Source: Candidatus Gastranaerophilales bacterium (GTDB taxonomy: Bacteria > Cyanobacteriota > Vampirovibrionia > Gastranaerophilales > Gastranaerophilaceae). From it: a DNA stretch of 43,451 bases. Shown here piece after piece: positions 1-8,585 of this stretch (its first letter is position 1; each line of letters opens with the position of its first letter). The stretch is from assembly GCA_944323475.1 (NCBI GenBank), contig CALUSQ010000017.1:1-43451 (forward strand), written 5' to 3'. Both the position numbers and the translations under genes were made by a program. The notes under the pieces were generated by a model. That model did no database searches, had not been told where the DNA came from, and saw only the letters and a list, made by a program, of their open reading frames with translations.

Positions 1-5
1 AATAT

Positions 6-81
6 TGGGGCGTCGCCAAGTGGTAAGGCAGCTGGTTTTGGTCCAGCCATTCCGGAGGTTCGAATCCTTCCGCCCCAGCCA
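6..81 (+). tRNA. tRNA-Gln (anticodon UUG)
   Basis: A complete cloverleaf can be drawn. The seven-pair acceptor stem joins 6-12 with 71-77. The anticodon stem GCTGG/CCAGC encloses loop TTTTGGT, giving anticodon TTG, so the tRNA reads glutamine CAA/CAG. The T arm contains GGTTCGAATCC, the discriminator base is G78, and CCA is encoded at 79-81. An intrinsic terminator follows directly. The last ten bases and the terminator are copied twice more downstream, which is unusual. Confidence 0.97.
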
Positions 82-316
82 ACTAACTCCCAAATGGGAG
101 TTTTTTTATTGCGGAAGGCTTCTTCGAATCCCCTCTCTATAAATATGACATTTAGTCATATTTATCTCGGCAGAGTGCCCCAGCCAACTAACTCCCAAAT
201 GGGAGTTTTTTTTATTGCGGAAGGCTTCTTCGAATCCCCTCTCGCTAAATATGACATTTAGTCATATTTATCTCGGCAGAGTGCCCCAGCCAACTAACTC
301 CCAAATGGGAGTTTTT
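72..316 (+). repeat. Tandem repeat of tRNA-Gln 3' end plus terminator
   Basis: Three in-register copies start at 72, 177 and 283, giving units of 105 and 106 bp and a final partial unit of about 34 bp. Each copy opens with the tRNA 3' end (GCCCCAGCC), followed by the terminator hairpin. The two full units then carry a T-arm-like TTCGAATCC element and a palindrome (TAAATATGAC, five-base loop, GTCATATTTA). They differ at two substitutions and one T. The arrangement resembles repeated duplication at a tRNA attachment site, but no integrase or mobile gene is visible nearby. Confidence 0.9.
85..107 (+). terminator. Intrinsic terminator of tRNA-Gln (first of three copies)
   Basis: The stem AACTCCC/GGGAGTT with loop AAAT is followed by a run of seven T. 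The same hairpin recurs near 190-212 and 296-316 within the tandem repeat. Confidence 0.85.
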
Positions 317-329
317 GCAAAAACTATAA

Positions 330-566
330 TTACACCAAAACATCTAACTGACAAATTGCTTCATCTCTTGCAGCTTGCAATGCATTCAATCGGCGATAGT
401 ATTCATCAGCAGACATATTCTCCTCATCAGCAATATTTATTAAATCAAAAAGAGCACCTGTGTACATTTCTTGAATTTCACGATATTTTAAATTATTTAC
501 AGGGTTTGTATTTTGCTTTAATGATGGCTTATTATTAATCTTTTGAGAGGAAAAGCTTACATTCAT
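330..566 (-). CDS. Small hypothetical protein with N-terminal SF box
   Basis: This 78-residue protein is not recognised. The start is well supported: AAGGAG lies just upstream of the ATG at 566. The N terminus MNVSFSSQK carries the VSFSS box seen in several other unknowns here, for example ISFSS in the protein encoded at 3038-3940. A low-complexity Asn/Lys linker follows. From about residue 27 the rest looks helical and amphipathic, with an acidic patch and a YYRRL segment. There is no signal peptide or membrane segment. Its 3' end runs close to the third tRNA-terminator repeat. No function can be assigned. Confidence 0.75.
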   Translation of the reverse strand: MNVSFSSQKINNKPSLKQNTNPVNNLKYREIQEMYTGALFDLINIADEENMSADEYYRRLNALQAARDEAICQLDVLV

Positions 567-653
567 AAAATTATCTCCTTTTAAAGAGTTAAAAACCTCT
601 CACATTTTTTTTTGCTATTCTCTTATCTTTTCACTTAATAAAAATTATCAAAA

Positions 654-3020
654 CTAATGCAGGCCTTTTTCAGAAAAAACATCAAATCTATAATCATTTT
701 TGCTTGAGAACAATCTATCATCATGACCCATAAGTTTAACTTCCATAGCATATTCTTGAGATTTGTTGTTTTTGGTAGTTAGTTTTATTCCAGATGTTCC
801 CCTTTCTGTTGCAAACATTGATAACGCATCTTCAAAGCCTGCTAAATACTCTAAACAAATAGGGAATTTATATTTATCTATAATTTGTTGTTTAGCTTCA
901 TGTGCAAAATAGGCGGTCACATTTTTTCCACTATTTTCTTTCATTCTTGATAATACTTTTGTATCAGTATTAACATATTCATTTTCTACAATATTTTTTA
1001 AAACAGCCTTATCTGTAGAACTTTTAATATCAAATATTTCTAATATCTTTAAAATTTTTGTTTTATCTGCTTCTGACAAATCTTGATAATCATCATATTT
1101 ACAAAGTGCTTCAATAGCTACATCCTTTGAATACAAAGCTTTTTCCATAACCTTTGCAAGGACATCCGGATTAGGTACAATGTTCATACTTTCAGGATAA
1201 CTTTCTACAATTTCAGCATTTAAAATATATTTTCCTGCCTTATCAACATCAATTTGACCATTATTATCTTTAGAATACTCTAATGCCTTTTTATATATTG
1301 GATTTTGAGAATCTTCATTTTTGTATGTGTTAAAAGTTTCCCATCTTGTTATTTTAGCTTCTACTAATTTTTTATTATCTATTTGTTCATATTCAGTTAA
1401 ATTTTCTTTAATTAAACTTATTAAATATTTTGCATCAGCAACGTTTTTTTCTTGAAGATTTTCTGGCCTGTGCTCAGCACAAATTAATGCAATACTATTC
1501 AAGTTATTTGCATAAAGAATATTTACAGCTTCATCAAATTCTTCTTTTAGTCTATTTAACTCAAAAATTCTTTTTTGTTCTTCTTTATACTTTTGTTCTA
1601 ATTGTTTTCTTTCAATCTCATTTTGTCTTTCTGTTCCTCTTGGCTTTAGCTCTTCTTTTCTTATTGTAGTCAAAGCTTGTTCAAGAGTTTTTTGGCCATC
1701 ATAAAGCATATCGAGTTCTTGTAAAAATCTAATCATAGGTTCAATATCTTCTTTTGTAAAAAGACAAGAATCAAAATTTATAATATATCCCAAAAGCTCT
1801 TCATTATTGCTCATATCCTTTGAAACATAATAGTTTAATCTATTTTTAAGTTCATTTTTATCAAAATTTTTATAATCACGTTGTGCTTGTTTTATATTTT
1901 CTGCAGAAGAGATAAGTTTTTTTATTTTTTCAGAAACTTTTTCAAATTTATACTCACTATCTTTTAACATGCCTGCAGGCACACTAACTGAGCCATTGGA
2001 ATACACAATATCATTAAGTTTTTTTGAATCCAAATACAAAGAACGTACAACACTCAGTACAAAATCATCAAAATCTAAAGATAACAACTTAAGATCTGTA
2101 TCCGTAATTTGAGGAGTTTTATTTTTCCTAAATTCCGGTACAGAATTAAAAGAACCTTCCAACTTGATTTTTGAAAATCTGTCTATAATAATTCTACACA
2201 ATGATGGTGCTATATTGTTGTATAAGTAGTCTTCATCAACTTTTGATGTTTTAGCTATTTGAGAAACTATTTCAATAACTTTACCATTTATATAATCAAA
2301 GATTTTATCTTTATCGTCTGCAACAAAAAGGTCGTCAATATCTTCATAAAAATCTCTTGTTAAAGTAGATTCGATCTTTTTAGCAATTACATATCTTGGA
2401 TTAGCAGGTGTTTTTATCTTAGGATATTTTTTGTTTAAGTCTTCTACAGTTTTTATATTTTTCAAATCAGCATAATATTGGTCATAAACTTTTTTTAAAT
2501 CAAACTCATTTTCAGATATAGATTGTTTAAATTTATTAACAAGTTTATAATCAATTTTTTCATCAGGAGTCTTCGTAGTTTTTGACTGTGGTTTAGATGT
2601 CAATTTATCTTTTTTAAGCAAATTATGTTCTTTCCTCAGTCTGTTAGCAATATCTGCTTTCTGCTGAAGAGACATAGTCCTATTCTCTTTAAGTGCTTCT
2701 AACTCTTCTAAAATTTCTTTTTTTCGCTTTAAAGAAGCTCTCATTTTACCAAGTGCTCTGCTAAGAGAACTCATTATCATATCGTCCAAGTCAGAATCTT
2801 TTACATCAGTAGACAAAATTTCATTAATTTGTTTTTGTAATTTGTGTTTTTCTTGCTCAATATTTTTCTTTTTAGGTGTTATATTATTTAATCCGGCAAA
2901 AGATATATCCAAATATTTTATTTTATCATTTGGACTATCTTGTAAATCTGATTTTTGTGATTTACTTTTTTGATTATTTGTACCGATATAAGGTATATTG
3001 TTATAACTTGTTATTTTCAT
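654..3020 (-). CDS. Large hypothetical coiled-coil protein with SF box
   Basis: This 788-residue protein is very Lys/Glu rich and not recognised. Near residues 38-43 it has LDISFAG, the same box as in neighbouring unknowns. Residues 50-150 and about 460-520 are strongly charged and look like coiled coils. There is no export signal or membrane helix, and the C-terminal 120 residues look more globular. It starts 17 bp after the stop of the gene at 3038-3940 and has no clear ribosome binding site, so it is probably co-transcribed with that gene. Codon and base use match the neighbours. A structural, cytoskeletal or effector role is possible but unsupported. Confidence 0.75.
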   Translation of the reverse strand: MKITSYNNIPYIGTNNQKSKSQKSDLQDSPNDKIKYLDISFAGLNNITPKKKNIEQEKHKLQKQINEILSTDVKDSDLDDMIMSSLSRALGKMRASLKRKKEILEELEALKENRTMSLQQKADIANRLRKEHNLLKKDKLTSKPQSKTTKTPDEKIDYKLVNKFKQSISENEFDLKKVYDQYYADLKNIKTVEDLNKKYPKIKTPANPRYVIAKKIESTLTRDFYEDIDDLFVADDKDKIFDYINGKVIEIVSQIAKTSKVDEDYLYNNIAPSLCRIIIDRFSKIKLEGSFNSVPEFRKNKTPQITDTDLKLLSLDFDDFVLSVVRSLYLDSKKLNDIVYSNGSVSVPAGMLKDSEYKFEKVSEKIKKLISSAENIKQAQRDYKNFDKNELKNRLNYYVSKDMSNNEELLGYIINFDSCLFTKEDIEPMIRFLQELDMLYDGQKTLEQALTTIRKEELKPRGTERQNEIERKQLEQKYKEEQKRIFELNRLKEEFDEAVNILYANNLNSIALICAEHRPENLQEKNVADAKYLISLIKENLTEYEQIDNKKLVEAKITRWETFNTYKNEDSQNPIYKKALEYSKDNNGQIDVDKAGKYILNAEIVESYPESMNIVPNPDVLAKVMEKALYSKDVAIEALCKYDDYQDLSEADKTKILKILEIFDIKSSTDKAVLKNIVENEYVNTDTKVLSRMKENSGKNVTAYFAHEAKQQIIDKYKFPICLEYLAGFEDALSMFATERGTSGIKLTTKNNKSQEYAMEVKLMGHDDRLFSSKNDYRFDVFSEKGLH

Positions 3021-3037
3021 ATGTTTTAGTTTTTATT

Positions 3038-3940
3038 TTATTTCACCATATTTTCAATTATACGTCTTATATTATTAAAACCATCAAACACAACTTTTTT
3101 GACTTTTGATGGATTTTTATACAAAAAAGAATCAACATATTCATCATTTTTTGCAAGATTCATATAAATATTATTGAGTTTTTTAAAGTTTTTTGTATTT
3201 TCAATAGATTTGATAATCTTTGTGTCTACAGAAGCACTATCTTTTTTCAAAATCAAATCAGGATATTTTGATTTCAAATAAGACAATTCTTTCTCCCCAA
3301 GCTCAAAAGGGACTAGTGGCAAAAACATCAATTTGTCATTTTTCCCTATTTTAGCAGACAATTGAACATTTGTTTTATATCTTATTATACAATCTTTTGC
3401 ATATTCAACAAATCCAGCCCAAGAATCAACAATAATAGCTTTTTTATCGGGTTTTAATAAATCCTTATAAACAATAGACGTCTCTTTCCCAATATCAAAG
3501 TTTTTGGGAATACTAAAATTTATTGCTGTTACCGTATGATCCAAATCTCTAATCTTTTGGGTATATGGATTATATGCATATAAAGCAAATGTTGAAACAT
3601 CGTTATAATTATTCATTTTCAATGCAGCTCTTGTCGCTTCTGCAATTTCTCCACAATTACCGGTTTTTGTAAGCTTCATACCATTAATCATATTAATAAG
3701 AGTATTGGTTTTATTATTAATATAAAAAATTCTAAATCTTATTATCTTGTCTTCTAATGAATTAAGGTAATCTCTCATTTTTTGCGAAGATTTTATGGTA
3801 CGGAACCTATCCAACCTTGTACTTGAAAAAACAGGCAAAGATATATTGACCTGCCTACAAACTTTATCAGCATCTCTGATCAATTTATTTCTACTTGAAA
3901 AAGAAATTTTATGTGAATTATTGGTACAAGAATTTATCAT
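3038..3940 (-). CDS. Putative papain/transglutaminase-fold protein with SF box
   Basis: This 300-residue protein has an N-terminal KISFSS box (about residues 11-16). Three motifs occur in the order typical of cysteine-peptidase/transglutaminase-like folds: TGNCGE (Cys96), DLDHT (His135) and VDSWAG (Asp172, followed by Trp). Their spacing of roughly 40 residues each fits a compact Cys-His-Asp triad, and similar GNCGE / H / VDxW arrangements are known in bacterial toxins and effectors. This is a motif-based inference. The C-terminal 90 residues are Lys-rich and helical. There is no classical signal peptide. It is the first gene of a probable two-gene operon with the coiled-coil protein downstream. 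Confidence 0.65.
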   Translation of the reverse strand: MINSCTNNSHKISFSSRNKLIRDADKVCRQVNISLPVFSSTRLDRFRTIKSSQKMRDYLNSLEDKIIRFRIFYINNKTNTLINMINGMKLTKTGNCGEIAEATRAALKMNNYNDVSTFALYAYNPYTQKIRDLDHTVTAINFSIPKNFDIGKETSIVYKDLLKPDKKAIIVDSWAGFVEYAKDCIIRYKTNVQLSAKIGKNDKLMFLPLVPFELGEKELSYLKSKYPDLILKKDSASVDTKIIKSIENTKNFKKLNNIYMNLAKNDEYVDSFLYKNPSKVKKVVFDGFNNIRRIIENMVK

Positions 3941-4090
3941 AATTTTTTATATATAATTGCTTGTTAAATAATAAACTCGTAAAAAAATAATTTTGCTACT
4001 AAATAACTGTACAAATAGAGAATGTAAATTAGTACTAATTAATAAAAACTTATACTAAATTGATTTTTTAAAAAGTGAGAAAGGCAATAT

Positions 4091-4876
4091 ATGCTAAAAA
4101 GACTTATCATGCCTGTTTTAGTAACAGCAGCAATATTTGGCTACATAAATGCCAAAAGGCAGAAAAAAGCACCTATGATTGGGGAGAAAGCACCATTTTT
4201 CAAAGCAAAAAGCACACAAGGATATATCCATTTTCCAAGAGATTATAGAGGGAACTGGGTCATTTTCTTTTCACATCCTGCCGATTTTACACCTGTATGT
4301 ACAACTGAATTTATGACTTTTGAATCAGTTAAAGAAGAATTTGAACAACTGAATACCAAGCTTTTAGGTCTTTCTGTTGACACAATACATTCGCATTTAG
4401 CTTGGTTAAAAAACATAAAAGAAAATATTGATTATAATGGAATGAATCAAACAGATGTAAATTTTCCACTAATTGATGACCATAGCCAAACTATTGCAAA
4501 AAAATACGGAATGATTCAACCGCATGCAGATAAAACTAAAACTGTTCGTGCTGTTTTCATCATTGATCCAAAAAGTAAAATAAGAGCTATTCTATACTAC
4601 CCACAAAGTACAGGTAGAAATATTGATGAAATAAAAAGATTACTTGTTGCATTACAAACAACCGACAATTTTAACGTCGCAACACCTGCTAACTGGGAAG
4701 TAGGAGATCAAGTCATAATAACACCGCCATCAACAAAAGAAGAAGCAATTGAAAGACTGGAAAAAATGGATGATACAAAATGCTATGACTGGTTTTTATG
4801 CTTTAAGAAATTACCAAAAGAAAAACTTGAAGAAACAATATTGTCAGACTATGCAAATGATATCTGTGAAAACTAA
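4091..4876 (+). CDS. Membrane-anchored peroxiredoxin (AhpC/TSA, Prx6 type)
   Basis: This thiol peroxidase probably reduces hydrogen peroxide and organic peroxides. The peroxidatic motif DFTPVCTTE places the catalytic Cys at residue 70, and Arg153 (TVRAVF) matches the conserved active-site arginine. At 261 residues it has the long C-terminal domain of the Prx6/archaeal group, ending in a Cys231...Cys237 region (CYDWFLCFK) like the WFCxK segment of those enzymes. Unusually, residues 1-20 form a hydrophobic helix flanked by basic residues, which would tether the enzyme to the membrane or export it. Thioredoxin follows 12 bp downstream and is the likely reductant. Confidence 0.92.
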   Translation: MLKRLIMPVLVTAAIFGYINAKRQKKAPMIGEKAPFFKAKSTQGYIHFPRDYRGNWVIFFSHPADFTPVCTTEFMTFESVKEEFEQLNTKLLGLSVDTIHSHLAWLKNIKENIDYNGMNQTDVNFPLIDDHSQTIAKKYGMIQPHADKTKTVRAVFIIDPKSKIRAILYYPQSTGRNIDEIKRLLVALQTTDNFNVATPANWEVGDQVIITPPSTKEEAIERLEKMDDTKCYDWFLCFKKLPKEKLEETILSDYANDICEN

Positions 4877-4888
4877 AAAGGAGAAATT

Positions 4889-5212
4889 ATGAGTAAGGTA
4901 ATAGAACTTAATGATGAAAATTTTGATATAAACTTAAAAAACACAGATAAACCTGTGCTTGTGGATTTTTTTGCACCATGGTGCGGACATTGTAGAGTCC
5001 AAAGTCCAATTATTGACTCACTTGCTGACGAAGTAGGCTCAGACGCTGTGATTGCAAAAATCAATGTAGAAGAAAATAAAGAAAAAGCCTCAGAATTTTT
5101 TATAAGCGGTATCCCAGCAATACTTCTATTTAAAAACGGAAAACTTGTAGAACAAAAAGCAGGAGTACAACATAAAGAAGACTTAAAAAAACTCATCCAA
5201 AAACACAAATAA
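4889..5212 (+). CDS. trxA: Thioredoxin with WCGHC active site
   Basis: A standard-size 107-residue thioredoxin. The active site is WCGHC (Cys32, Cys35) rather than the usual WCGPC. The His is typical of protein disulfide isomerases and raises the redox potential in characterised proteins. The SGIPAILLF segment holds the cis-proline. AAGGAG precedes the ATG at 4889. It lies 12 bp after the peroxiredoxin, so the pair is probably an operon in which this protein reduces the peroxidase. A strong terminator follows. There is no signal peptide, so it is probably cytoplasmic. Confidence 0.95.
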   Translation: MSKVIELNDENFDINLKNTDKPVLVDFFAPWCGHCRVQSPIIDSLADEVGSDAVIAKINVEENKEKASEFFISGIPAILLFKNGKLVEQKAGVQHKEDLKKLIQKHK

Positions 5213-5219
5213 TAAAATA

Positions 5220-5249
5220 AAAGATATCATGTATACATGATGTCTTTTT
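5220..5249 (+). terminator. Intrinsic terminator after thioredoxin
   Basis: An imperfect stem of about 13 pairs (AAGATATCATGTA with TACATGATGTCTT, one G-T pair) is followed by TTTTT. It closes the peroxiredoxin-thioredoxin unit. Confidence 0.85.
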
Positions 5250-5271
5250 ATTATTGTTTTATAATATAAAA

Positions 5272-6423
5272 ATGTCATTAAAAATAATCACAAATCAATC
5301 AAATTATTGCTACAAACGTTTAAAATATATTTTTAAAAGGAACATAAATTATTCCGGTGAGTTTTATAAACAGCTATCAAATACCCAAAACCCCGTTATA
5401 GGCAATTTACCCAATGATTTTATAAAACTTATTGTAACTAAATTTCCACAGAATAAAGCAGATAAAATCAAAGAAGTACAAAACATATTTGCAAAAGCCT
5501 CAGAGTTTTTCAGAAGAGAGTGGAAAAAATTAGATAAAAAACTTGATTCTTTTATTAAAGAAAAAGATATAAAATCTATACTCAATTTTTTAGAAGAACT
5601 AAATTCATCAAATAACACAGAAAGACAAAAAGCATTTGAAAAAAAAGCCGGCAAACTTTTAAAAAAACATTTTTCGGACTTTTTACCGGAAAATACCAAT
5701 ATTACAATTAAATGGCTAGCAAACGGAAGTTATAATGATACGTTTTTAATGAGATTTATTAATAATGAAAATAAAGACGTTTTAACCCCAAAAGTGTTGA
5801 AAATATATAAATATAAAACAGAGTTAATACAAAAAGCACATATTAAAACATTTTTGGAAGATAAAAAGGAACTATATAATTTTTACTTAAATGAAATACA
5901 AGATTCCCCCAAAACGGCAAAAATTTATGCTGACATAATGCTAGAAGAATTTGCTGAAAAAGTAAAATATTATAAAAGCACAGAACATATGCACGGTATC
6001 TTAGCAGAAGCAAATTCCTTTTATTATTTGCAAAAAGCAAATGGCAAGAATTTCAAAAATTCAAATCTTGCACAATTTTATATATTTGATACAAAAAACA
6101 AATACACAATATCAGATTATATAGATAAACAAAACTCTAATATTCAACCGTTTAACTTTGCAAAAACAGGTACAATACATACAGACTGGAAAGACAGAAA
6201 CATAATAAACGGAGTTTGTGTTGATATGGGAGGAATAAAACTTGTTACTCCGGAATTATCAGATCCTGTAATAAGACGAATTGTACATAAAATATGCACT
6301 CAAAAAAACGAAAAAATTCGACAACAAATAATTAAAAAATACGAAAATATACTTTTAAAAAATAGAATTCCTGACAGACATAAAATTCAAAAAGCACTTG
6401 AGATATATTATTCTCTAAAATAA
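5272..6423 (+). CDS. Putative protein-kinase-like fold protein
   Basis: This 383-residue protein is not recognised by family but carries kinase-fold landmarks in order. These are a small-residue loop ANGSYND (150-156), a candidate ATP-binding lysine in VLKIYK (Lys177), a helix glutamate in ILAEANS (Glu246), a catalytic-loop pattern HTDWKDRN (His303, Asp305, Asn310), and a metal-binding VDMGG (Asp318). HxDxxxxN followed by DxG is the hallmark of protein kinases and aminoglycoside-phosphotransferase-type kinases. The N-terminal 140 residues are helical. The start is taken at ATG 5272, seven bases after a TATAAT, with no Shine-Dalgarno; an earlier in-frame TTG at 5254 lies too close to the terminator. 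The substrate is unknown. Confidence 0.7.
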   Translation: MSLKIITNQSNYCYKRLKYIFKRNINYSGEFYKQLSNTQNPVIGNLPNDFIKLIVTKFPQNKADKIKEVQNIFAKASEFFRREWKKLDKKLDSFIKEKDIKSILNFLEELNSSNNTERQKAFEKKAGKLLKKHFSDFLPENTNITIKWLANGSYNDTFLMRFINNENKDVLTPKVLKIYKYKTELIQKAHIKTFLEDKKELYNFYLNEIQDSPKTAKIYADIMLEEFAEKVKYYKSTEHMHGILAEANSFYYLQKANGKNFKNSNLAQFYIFDTKNKYTISDYIDKQNSNIQPFNFAKTGTIHTDWKDRNIINGVCVDMGGIKLVTPELSDPVIRRIVHKICTQKNEKIRQQIIKKYENILLKNRIPDRHKIQKALEIYYSLK

Positions 6424-6463
6424 ATTTATGATATATTGAACACGTACAGGATTGGAGATTTTT

Positions 6464-7138
6464 ATGCAATATAAAGGTATAATTTTTGATTTTAACGGAA
6501 CATTATTTTTTGATTCAAAAAAGCATTATGACGCTTGGAAAAAATATTCAAAACAGCTCAGAGGTAAGGAATTTTCCGATGATGAAATGAGAAAATATAT
6601 GTTTGGCAGAACAAACGAAGATATCATAGCATATGCTATAGGAAGGAAACCTGAACCTGAACTATGTGAAAAACTTGCAAAAGAAAAAGAATCTTTGTAT
6701 AGACAAATGTGTCTTGAAGATCCAGAAAATTTTCATTTTGCACCACATGCAGAAAATTTGCTTGACTATCTGTGTGAAAAAAATATTCCACATACAATAG
6801 CTACAATGTCAGAAAAAGATAATGTAGATTTTTATATAAAAGAAATGAATCTTGCAAACTGGTTCGATGTAGAAAAAATTGTATACTCTGACGGCACAAT
6901 CCCCGGCAAACCTGCTCCGGATATATATATAAAAGCCGCTCAAAAACTAAATTTGGATCCTAAAGACTGTATTGTTGTAGAAGATGCACTCTCAGGGATT
7001 GAAGCAGCACATAAAGCAAAAATAGGATGCATAATCGCAATTGCTTCTTTAGAAAGTACTGATTTGTACACAGATATACCTTATGTGCATCAAGTTATTA
7101 CAGATTATAATGAATTTGATTTAACACTTTTTTCATAA
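6464..7138 (+). CDS. HAD-superfamily hydrolase (beta-phosphoglucomutase-like)
   Basis: This 224-residue HAD subfamily IA protein is probably a sugar-phosphate phosphatase or mutase. Motif I reads DFNGTL, so the nucleophile Asp9 is present but the usual second Asp (acid/base) is Asn11. Later motifs are intact: GKPAPDIY supplies the lysine, and VVEDALSGIEAA the metal-binding acids. The helical cap lies at about residues 16-80. The start is ATG 6464, with GGAG ten bases upstream; the longer TTG start at 6452 would overlap that site. It follows the kinase-like gene by 40 bp on the same strand. Confidence 0.88.
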   Translation: MQYKGIIFDFNGTLFFDSKKHYDAWKKYSKQLRGKEFSDDEMRKYMFGRTNEDIIAYAIGRKPEPELCEKLAKEKESLYRQMCLEDPENFHFAPHAENLLDYLCEKNIPHTIATMSEKDNVDFYIKEMNLANWFDVEKIVYSDGTIPGKPAPDIYIKAAQKLNLDPKDCIVVEDALSGIEAAHKAKIGCIIAIASLESTDLYTDIPYVHQVITDYNEFDLTLFS

Positions 7139-7144
7139 AAATTT

Positions 7145-8473
7145 TTAATGGATTAAAAATCTAAAATAAATATATATTGAACTCATTACTAAAGAAACAA
7201 AAGTAATTCCTACACCATATTTTAAGTATTTCATAAAAGAAATAGGCTTGCCATGGGCAGCTGCTGTTTCTGATACAATAACATTTGCTGCCGCACCTAT
7301 TATAGTCATATTACCGCCTAAACAAGCACCTAAAGACAAACACCACCACAAAGGATGCGCATACGCTGCACCTTCTACAAGCTGTATTTGATAAATCATT
7401 GGAGCCATAGTAGCTGTATAAGGTATATTATCCACAATACCTGACAAAATACCTGATGCCCATAGAATAAGCATAGCCGCAGCAGATTCATTACCATGAG
7501 TCACATCAAGAATCCATTTTGCCATTATAGAAATTCCACCTGCAGCTTCAAAACCGCCAATAATTATAAACAAACCAATAAAAAAGAATATTGTATTCCA
7601 TTCAATACCGTTTAATACACGTTTTGGACTTTCAAAAATCATCAAAAAACTAGCGCCCAAAAGTGCAATTACATAAGATTCAAGATGTATCAAATCATGC
7701 AAAACAAAACCTATAATAACAAGTGACAAAACTACTGCCGAACGAATAGCTAAAGATTTATCCGTAATAGTAGCAGAATTATCAAGATGAGCAACTGCCT
7801 CCATTTTTTCTTTTGAAGCAACCAAATCTTTTTTGAAACACAACCACAAAATAAACAAAGTAACTATTAAAATTAAAAATACTATATCAGTCAATTCAAG
7901 TAAAAATGTCATAAAAGAAAAACCAGCCTTGCTGCCTATAATTATATTTGGAGGATCACCGATAAGAGTAGCAGTACCACCAATATTTGAAGCAAGTATT
8001 TCTGTAATCAAATAAGGAATCGGGTTTATATCCAGTTTTTTCGCTACAAGAAATGTTATAGGCACAACAAGAATAACAGTAGTTACATTATCCAAAAAAG
8101 CTGACGCTACTGCAGTGAATAGTCCTAGTGCTATCAATATTTTAACAGGATGCCCATTCGTTTTTTTTAAAAGAGCATTCGCTATCCAAGTAAAAATGCC
8201 GCTTTTACTTGCTATGCTGACTATAATCATCATACTTATTAAAAGAAAAATAACATTAAAATCAACAAAGTTTATAAAATAATGAGGGTCGATTGTTGCA
8301 TCATGCCCTTTTGATTGAGCAAGCAATCCCAAAACCAATGTAATAGCAGCACCCAACATCGCTACAGTAACTTTTGAAATTTTTTCCCAAGCAATAAAAA
8401 TATACGCAACAATCAATATTGTTGTAGAAATAGCAAGTGCATTTGATTGTATAAAGTTTGAAACAAATTCCAT
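7145..8473 (-). CDS. ArsB/NhaD-family ion transporter
   Basis: This polytopic inner-membrane protein of 442 residues has about 11-12 hydrophobic segments. It belongs to the ion-transporter superfamily that includes ArsB and NhaD. The family hallmark NIGGTATLIGDPPN lies in the first half, and the matching repeat GGNMTIIGAAANVIV in the second, as expected for two inverted halves. Known members move Na+ against H+ or extrude arsenite; the sequence alone does not settle the ion. AGGAG precedes the ATG. The gene is divergent from the MFS transporter at 8586 and nearly abuts the HAD gene stop. Confidence 0.9.
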   Translation of the reverse strand: MEFVSNFIQSNALAISTTILIVAYIFIAWEKISKVTVAMLGAAITLVLGLLAQSKGHDATIDPHYFINFVDFNVIFLLISMMIIVSIASKSGIFTWIANALLKKTNGHPVKILIALGLFTAVASAFLDNVTTVILVVPITFLVAKKLDINPIPYLITEILASNIGGTATLIGDPPNIIIGSKAGFSFMTFLLELTDIVFLILIVTLFILWLCFKKDLVASKEKMEAVAHLDNSATITDKSLAIRSAVVLSLVIIGFVLHDLIHLESYVIALLGASFLMIFESPKRVLNGIEWNTIFFFIGLFIIIGGFEAAGGISIMAKWILDVTHGNESAAAMLILWASGILSGIVDNIPYTATMAPMIYQIQLVEGAAYAHPLWWCLSLGACLGGNMTIIGAAANVIVSETAAAHGKPISFMKYLKYGVGITFVSLVMSSIYIYFRFLIH

Positions 8474-8585
8474 ATAAACTCCTATAATTAAATATGTACT
8501 GATTTTAACATAAGCAATTTAGATTTGTAATTCAGCTTTGTTTTTGTAATAATTTTTATACTGCACACAAATTAGAGAGTGAATT

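Noticed and set aside
72..316. CRISPR-like array
   Set aside because: The intervals between repeats are themselves near-identical, so there are no distinct spacers.
215..538. A 107-codon plus-strand ORF across the tandem repeat
   Set aside because: It runs through the tRNA-terminator repeat, lacks a ribosome binding site, and is antisense to the well-started 78-residue gene.
2876..3109. Plus-strand 77-codon ORF rich in Phe/Tyr/Ile
   Set aside because: It is antisense to two real genes, with composition expected from AT-rich antisense DNA.
6452..6463. Longer TTG start for the HAD gene
   Set aside because: The ribosome binding site GGAG would lie inside the coding region. ATG 6464 aligns with family starts.
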